DNA of 8,468 nt. Source: CBDVBZ01 sp965372355 (GTDB lineage: Bacteria > Krumholzibacteriota > Krumholzibacteriia > WVZY01). Position 1 is the stretch's first letter, and every line of letters begins with the position of its first letter. Positions 5,759-8,468 of the stretch are shown here, piece after piece. The position numbers and the translations under genes were made by a program. Below the pieces are notes generated by a model. It was given only the letters and a program-made list of their open reading frames with translations. It was not told where the DNA came from and made no database searches. The stretch covers positions 1-8,468 of the forward strand of contig CBDVBZ010000142.1 in assembly GCA_965372355.1 (NCBI GenBank), given 5' to 3'.

Positions 5759-7153
5759 CTAAAGCCCCACCCTGAATCCGATCAGGAAGGTCATGCGTCT
5801 GTAGGCGAGTTCGACCTCATCCGCAGGGTTGAGGACGCTGCCACTGTCCCCCGGGCTCAGATCGATGAGCTGCTGCACCGTCTGTGAGCCCCACGCATAG
5901 CTCAGACCGAGCATCCATCGGGTCCTCCCGACGATCGCGCTCACGCCACCGGTCGCATGATATATGTCGAGTCCCGTCGTGGAAACCTCGGATTCCTGGC
6001 TATACGCCGAGTTGTCCGTGGCAAAGCTCAGGAACCCGCCGTATTTCTCCCCGAGATCGTGCTCGATACCGACGGCGAAGTTCACGACACTCTTTCGGGC
6101 CTGCCGGAGCGATCGTGTCACGGGTTGCCCGGTCGTTTGCGACACAAAGGACTCGAGCTCGAGGACGTCGTAGACGTTGATCCCTCTGAACCACTCGGCG
6201 GAACAATGGAGCTCGGTGTGCTCGAAGAAATAGCCGGCCCCGACACCGATTGACAGGGGAGACTTGTAGTTCGCGGATACATCCTCTTGGATATCGGTCT
6301 CGAAGGAATTGTCCGGCACGCCGTCGCCGTCCCTGTCGACACGAACGACGGTCGAGTTCAACGCTGCTTCGCCGCTGCCCGCAATTTGCAGGTTCGGCGT
6401 GGTGAGTGTCAGACCGACGGTCAGTGGGTAGAAGCTCAGCCCGACTCCGGCCTTCCACAACAGGCTGTAAACGTTCGCCGAGTAGTTATCGACGTCATAC
6501 ACGAGGGAGATATCACCGGCGTCCGTCAGCGCCTGGGCGAAAAACTCTGATACACCGGCGTCGTTTCGAATTGACAGATACGTCGTGATACCGATACCCA
6601 CTTTCGCGCTCAGCGGGCGGGCCCACGTGACACCGGCCCAAAGCTCGTTGGCATCGGCCTCTGCCCGTACCGCTCCCGCGAACTCCTCCTCGCCCGGGTC
6701 GTCCGGCAGAATATCGAGACGCTCGGTACGCGCCCCCTTGATCTCCGCGTCAAAGCGGTGACGCGTCAAGAACGAGTAAGCGATCCTATTCCGGCCCAGC
6801 CAGGTTTGGCGAAACGCACCGGCCAGCATGTTTGGCAGAAGATTGAACTTCGAGGAATCCAGATCGATCCCATCTCCTCCGCCATCCCGGATCGACAGCT
6901 TCTCGATCTGGTATGCGTTCGCAGACAACAGGACCTCGGGTGTATCGATGTAGCCCAGGGCGCCCGGGTTGTAGAACGTGGCGCTCATGTCTGTGACACT
7001 GCCGATAACGGCGCCGCCGAGGAGCATCGACCTCGGGCCATACTGGTTGCTCCAGTAGTTCGTGTCCTGGGCGGCGGATGGCCGGGGCGCCATCACGCCG
7101 GACAGAGAGACGGCAAGCAGGCAAACGAGACAGCCCCTGCGGATCGTTGTCAT
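5759..7153 (-). CDS. FadL/OmpP1-type outer-membrane transport protein
   Basis: This 464-residue protein resembles the OmpP1/FadL/TodX family, whose members let hydrophobic compounds such as long-chain fatty acids cross the outer membrane by lateral diffusion. A signal peptide ends near P-S-A-A (residue 28). The mature N-terminus carries the family pattern RSMLLGGAVIGSVTD (41-55) then SATFYNPGALGY (57-68); the NPA motif of classical FadL is NPG here. The remainder is strand-rich, with segments such as AKVGIGITTYLSIR and KAGVGLSFYPLTVGLTL, and the chain ends in MTFLIGFRVGL. An acidic DRDGDGVPD loop (273-281) looks like a calcium-binding loop and is not a usual FadL part. The ATG at 7153 has a perfect AGGAGG 6 nt upstream. 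It has its own promoter candidate and converges on the operon with 8 nt between stop codons. Substrate unknown. Confidence 0.82.
   Translation of the reverse strand: MTTIRRGCLVCLLAVSLSGVMAPRPSAAQDTNYWSNQYGPRSMLLGGAVIGSVTDMSATFYNPGALGYIDTPEVLLSANAYQIEKLSIRDGGGDGIDLDSSKFNLLPNMLAGAFRQTWLGRNRIAYSFLTRHRFDAEIKGARTERLDILPDDPGEEEFAGAVRAEADANELWAGVTWARPLSAKVGIGITTYLSIRNDAGVSEFFAQALTDAGDISLVYDVDNYSANVYSLLWKAGVGLSFYPLTVGLTLTTPNLQIAGSGEAALNSTVVRVDRDGDGVPDNSFETDIQEDVSANYKSPLSIGVGAGYFFEHTELHCSAEWFRGINVYDVLELESFVSQTTGQPVTRSLRQARKSVVNFAVGIEHDLGEKYGGFLSFATDNSAYSQESEVSTTGLDIYHATGGVSAIVGRTRWMLGLSYAWGSQTVQQLIDLSPGDSGSVLNPADEVELAYRRMTFLIGFRVGL
6311..6337 (-). other. DxDxDGxxD calcium-loop-like segment in the FadL-type protein
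   Basis: These 27 bases encode DRDGDGVPD (residues 273-281). The spacing of Asp side chains matches the loops of thrombospondin type 3 and dockerin repeats, which bind calcium. It is a single copy between predicted strands, so it probably lies in a surface loop or turn. Calcium binding is inferred. Confidence 0.45.
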
Positions 7154-7159
7154 GCGGAT

Positions 7160-7165
7160 CCTCCT
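7160..7165 (-). promoter_or_regulatory. Perfect Shine-Dalgarno of the FadL-type gene
   Basis: On the minus strand AGGAGG lies 6 nt before the ATG at 7153. It fixes the start and suggests strong translation. Confidence 0.75.
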
Positions 7166-7232
7166 CTTATGTTCGCGGGTCGGTCCCCACGGGGGGCGTG
7201 GTGGGCCGATAAGTCGTGGAAAACGCGATTGT

Positions 7233-7248
7233 TTTGTCGATCAACAAA
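7233..7248. promoter_or_regulatory. Near-perfect 16-bp dyad in the divergent intergenic region, possible operator
   Basis: TTTGTCGATCAACAAA is symmetric about the central GATC except for one base pair (C7238 against A7243). It lies about 30-45 nt downstream of the predicted minus-strand transcription start and upstream of the stronger plus-strand -10 candidate. A shared regulator binding site is inferred from symmetry and location only. Confidence 0.3.
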
Positions 7249-7301
7249 CATCTCATATGCTATTCTGTCGTATCCAAGAAACTAATCATAGCAGGTACAA
7301 T
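7234..7301 (+). promoter_or_regulatory. Candidate promoter elements of the DUF481 gene
   Basis: Two options are visible on the plus strand. TACAAT at 7296-7301 matches the -10 consensus at five of six bases but has no good -35; it would give a start near 7308. TTGTCG (7234-7239) with TATGCT (7256-7261) at 16 nt spacing matches four of six at each box. Both overlap the region of the opposing minus-strand promoter, so the two directions may compete. Confidence 0.3.
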
Positions 7302-7314
7302 CACACAGCGTCAA
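7285..7314 (-). promoter_or_regulatory. Sigma70-type promoter of the FadL-type gene
   Basis: Read on the minus strand, TTGACG (7309-7314, five of six) is followed after 18 nt by TATGAT (7285-7290, five of six) preceded by TGC, an extended -10. Transcription would start near 7278 and leave a leader of about 125 nt. This is the best promoter match in the window. Confidence 0.55.
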
Positions 7315-7351
7315 TTCGAGCGCTGTTTGGCAAAGGAGTGCTGTTCGGCCG

Positions 7352-8455
7352 ATGTTGAGAAAAGGCTCTGTGCTGGTTTCCTTTGCTTTGGCGATGGTCG
7401 TTATTGGTGTCCTGGCCTGCAACGCTTTTGCGCAGGAACCGCCCTGGCACCCCCCGGCCCCCGATGCGAAGGCTAATGATTGGATCATGCTGGTCTCCGG
7501 TGAGTGGTTGCGCGGGGAGATCAAGGTGATGCGGGATGAGGCGTTCGAGTTCGACAGCGAAGAACTGGATCTGCTGAATCTGGATTGGGGCGATATCGCC
7601 GAGCTTCGATCACCGCGCGTGTTGACGTATGTCTTTCTTGACGAGCGTTCGTACACAGGGACGGCATCGATGAAAGATGGTGTGATCAAGGTGGCCGTGG
7701 CCATCGATGGTACCGTTCACGAGTACCCGCGCTACCAGCTTCTGTCGGTCGTTGAAGCTGCGCAATCGGAATGGGGCCTCTGGTCGCTCAAGGCCAGCGT
7801 TGGCCTGGTCGCCCGCAGCGGTAACACCAACCAGACCGATATTAACACCATCGTTTCTCTCAGACGCGAGGCGAACCGTACGCGGTTTGATGCCGGTTAC
7901 ACCGGCAACTTTGGCGAGCTGAGTGGCACGCAGAGTATCAACAACCACCTCGGCAACGCTAAGTATGACTGGTACGTCTCGAGAGGGTTCTTTGTCACAC
8001 CGCTGGGGCTGGAGTACTGGGCGGATAAGTTTCAGAATATCGACTATCGTCTCACCGTGGCGGCCGGCGCCGGTTACGATTTGTACAAGAAACACGGGGT
8101 GGACTGGTATCTCCAGATTTTCGGAGGTTATCTGACGACCCGCTATCTCTCTGTTGAGCCCGGTGCGAACCAGAAAGATGAGAGCGGGACGGTGATACCG
8201 GTGACGAATTTTGAGTGGGACATTACCGATGATATCGAGTTCGATTTCAGCTACAACGCGACGATTGCTGTCCCACAGCCGAGAAACACTTTTCATCACG
8301 CACAGGGTTTGCTGACGATTGAGTTTATCGGGGTCCTCGATCTGAGTCTGGCCCTCACATGGGACCGAAATGAGAATCCCCAGCCCCGGGCGGATAGCTC
8401 CGTGCCCGTGCGGGACGATTTCCGAACGTCGTTCGGGCTCGCGGTCGATATCTAG
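7352..8455 (+). CDS. DUF481 (YdiY-type) outer-membrane protein with N-terminal extra domain
   Basis: This 367-residue protein carries a C-terminal DUF481 beta-barrel-like domain, recognised by WSLKASVGLVARSGNTN (144-160) followed by the RREANRTRF strand (171-179) and regular amphipathic strands to the end. DUF481 proteins such as YdiY are salt- or acid-responsive outer-membrane proteins of unknown mechanism. A signal peptide ends at N-A-F-A (residue 27). A VLAC sequence at 20-23 is a poor lipobox, so lipid modification is unlikely but possible. Residues 42-135 form a separate strand-rich segment (WIMLVSGEWLRGEI, then FEFDSEELDLLNLDWGDI) that looks like a small SH3- or Sm-like beta domain; this is tentative. 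AAAGGAG (7332-7338) is 13 nt from the ATG, longer than ideal. A strong Shine-Dalgarno 6 nt after the stop suggests a following gene in the same transcript. Confidence 0.85.
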   Translation: MLRKGSVLVSFALAMVVIGVLACNAFAQEPPWHPPAPDAKANDWIMLVSGEWLRGEIKVMRDEAFEFDSEELDLLNLDWGDIAELRSPRVLTYVFLDERSYTGTASMKDGVIKVAVAIDGTVHEYPRYQLLSVVEAAQSEWGLWSLKASVGLVARSGNTNQTDINTIVSLRREANRTRFDAGYTGNFGELSGTQSINNHLGNAKYDWYVSRGFFVTPLGLEYWADKFQNIDYRLTVAAGAGYDLYKKHGVDWYLQIFGGYLTTRYLSVEPGANQKDESGTVIPVTNFEWDITDDIEFDFSYNATIAVPQPRNTFHHAQGLLTIEFIGVLDLSLALTWDRNENPQPRADSSVPVRDDFRTSFGLAVDI

Positions 8456-8461
8456 TCAATC

Positions 8462-8468
8462 AGGAGGT
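8462..8468 (+). promoter_or_regulatory. Shine-Dalgarno of a gene starting just beyond the window
   Basis: AGGAGGT ends the window, 6 nt after the stop codon of the DUF481 gene. It should serve a start codon a few bases past the edge, which would make the next gene the second member of this transcript. Confidence 0.55.

Noticed and set aside
7185..7196. CCCC/GGGG hairpin in the FadL-type leader
   Set aside because: Four base pairs in a GC-rich leader are expected by chance, and nothing nearby suggests a role.
7610..8299. Minus-strand open frame of 229 codons opposite the DUF481 gene
   Set aside because: The opposite strand encodes a recognisable DUF481 protein with a signal peptide; the minus frame has no ribosome binding site or known motif.

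Overview
The window looks like chromosomal DNA of a Gram-negative (diderm) bacterium with a moderately high GC content. Nearly every product is an envelope protein: exported soluble proteins, inner-membrane permeases and outer-membrane beta-barrels with Sec signal peptides. The sequence holds no rRNA, tRNA, transposase or phage gene, and I cannot assign a phylum.

Layout: (1) Positions 1-406 hold no convincing complete gene. They contain two strong hairpins (11-30 and 38-68), a C-rich, G-poor stretch, and a candidate sigma70-type promoter (204-232) whose -35 overlaps a perfect 10-bp palindrome. (2) Positions 407-5750 form a tight five-gene plus-strand operon: an exported LolA-like protein, two paralogous FtsX/LolCE-type ABC permeases, a LolD/MacB-type ATPase, and an outer-membrane beta-barrel protein. 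The start and stop signals are close or overlapping (11 nt gap, a Shine-Dalgarno that overlaps a stop codon, and a TAGTG stop/start overlap). (3) Positions 5759-7153 on the minus strand encode a FadL/OmpP1-type outer-membrane protein that converges on the operon with only 8 nt between stop codons. (4) Positions 7154-7351 are a divergent intergenic region with a good minus-strand promoter, weaker plus-strand candidates and a near-perfect dyad. (5) Positions 7352-8455 encode a DUF481 (YdiY-type) outer-membrane protein with an extra N-terminal domain. A strong Shine-Dalgarno at the last bases (8462-8468) points to another gene just beyond the window.

How the genes may work together: the operon has the parts of a trans-envelope export route. 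An ABC transporter of the Lol type would extract a lipid or lipoprotein from the inner membrane, the LolA-like protein would carry it through the periplasm, and the co-encoded barrel would sit at the outer membrane where LolB sits in the classical pathway. The parts are read from sequence and family knowledge; the substrate and the barrel's role are inference. The FadL-like and DUF481 proteins extend the outer-membrane theme but are transcribed separately and need not belong to the same pathway.
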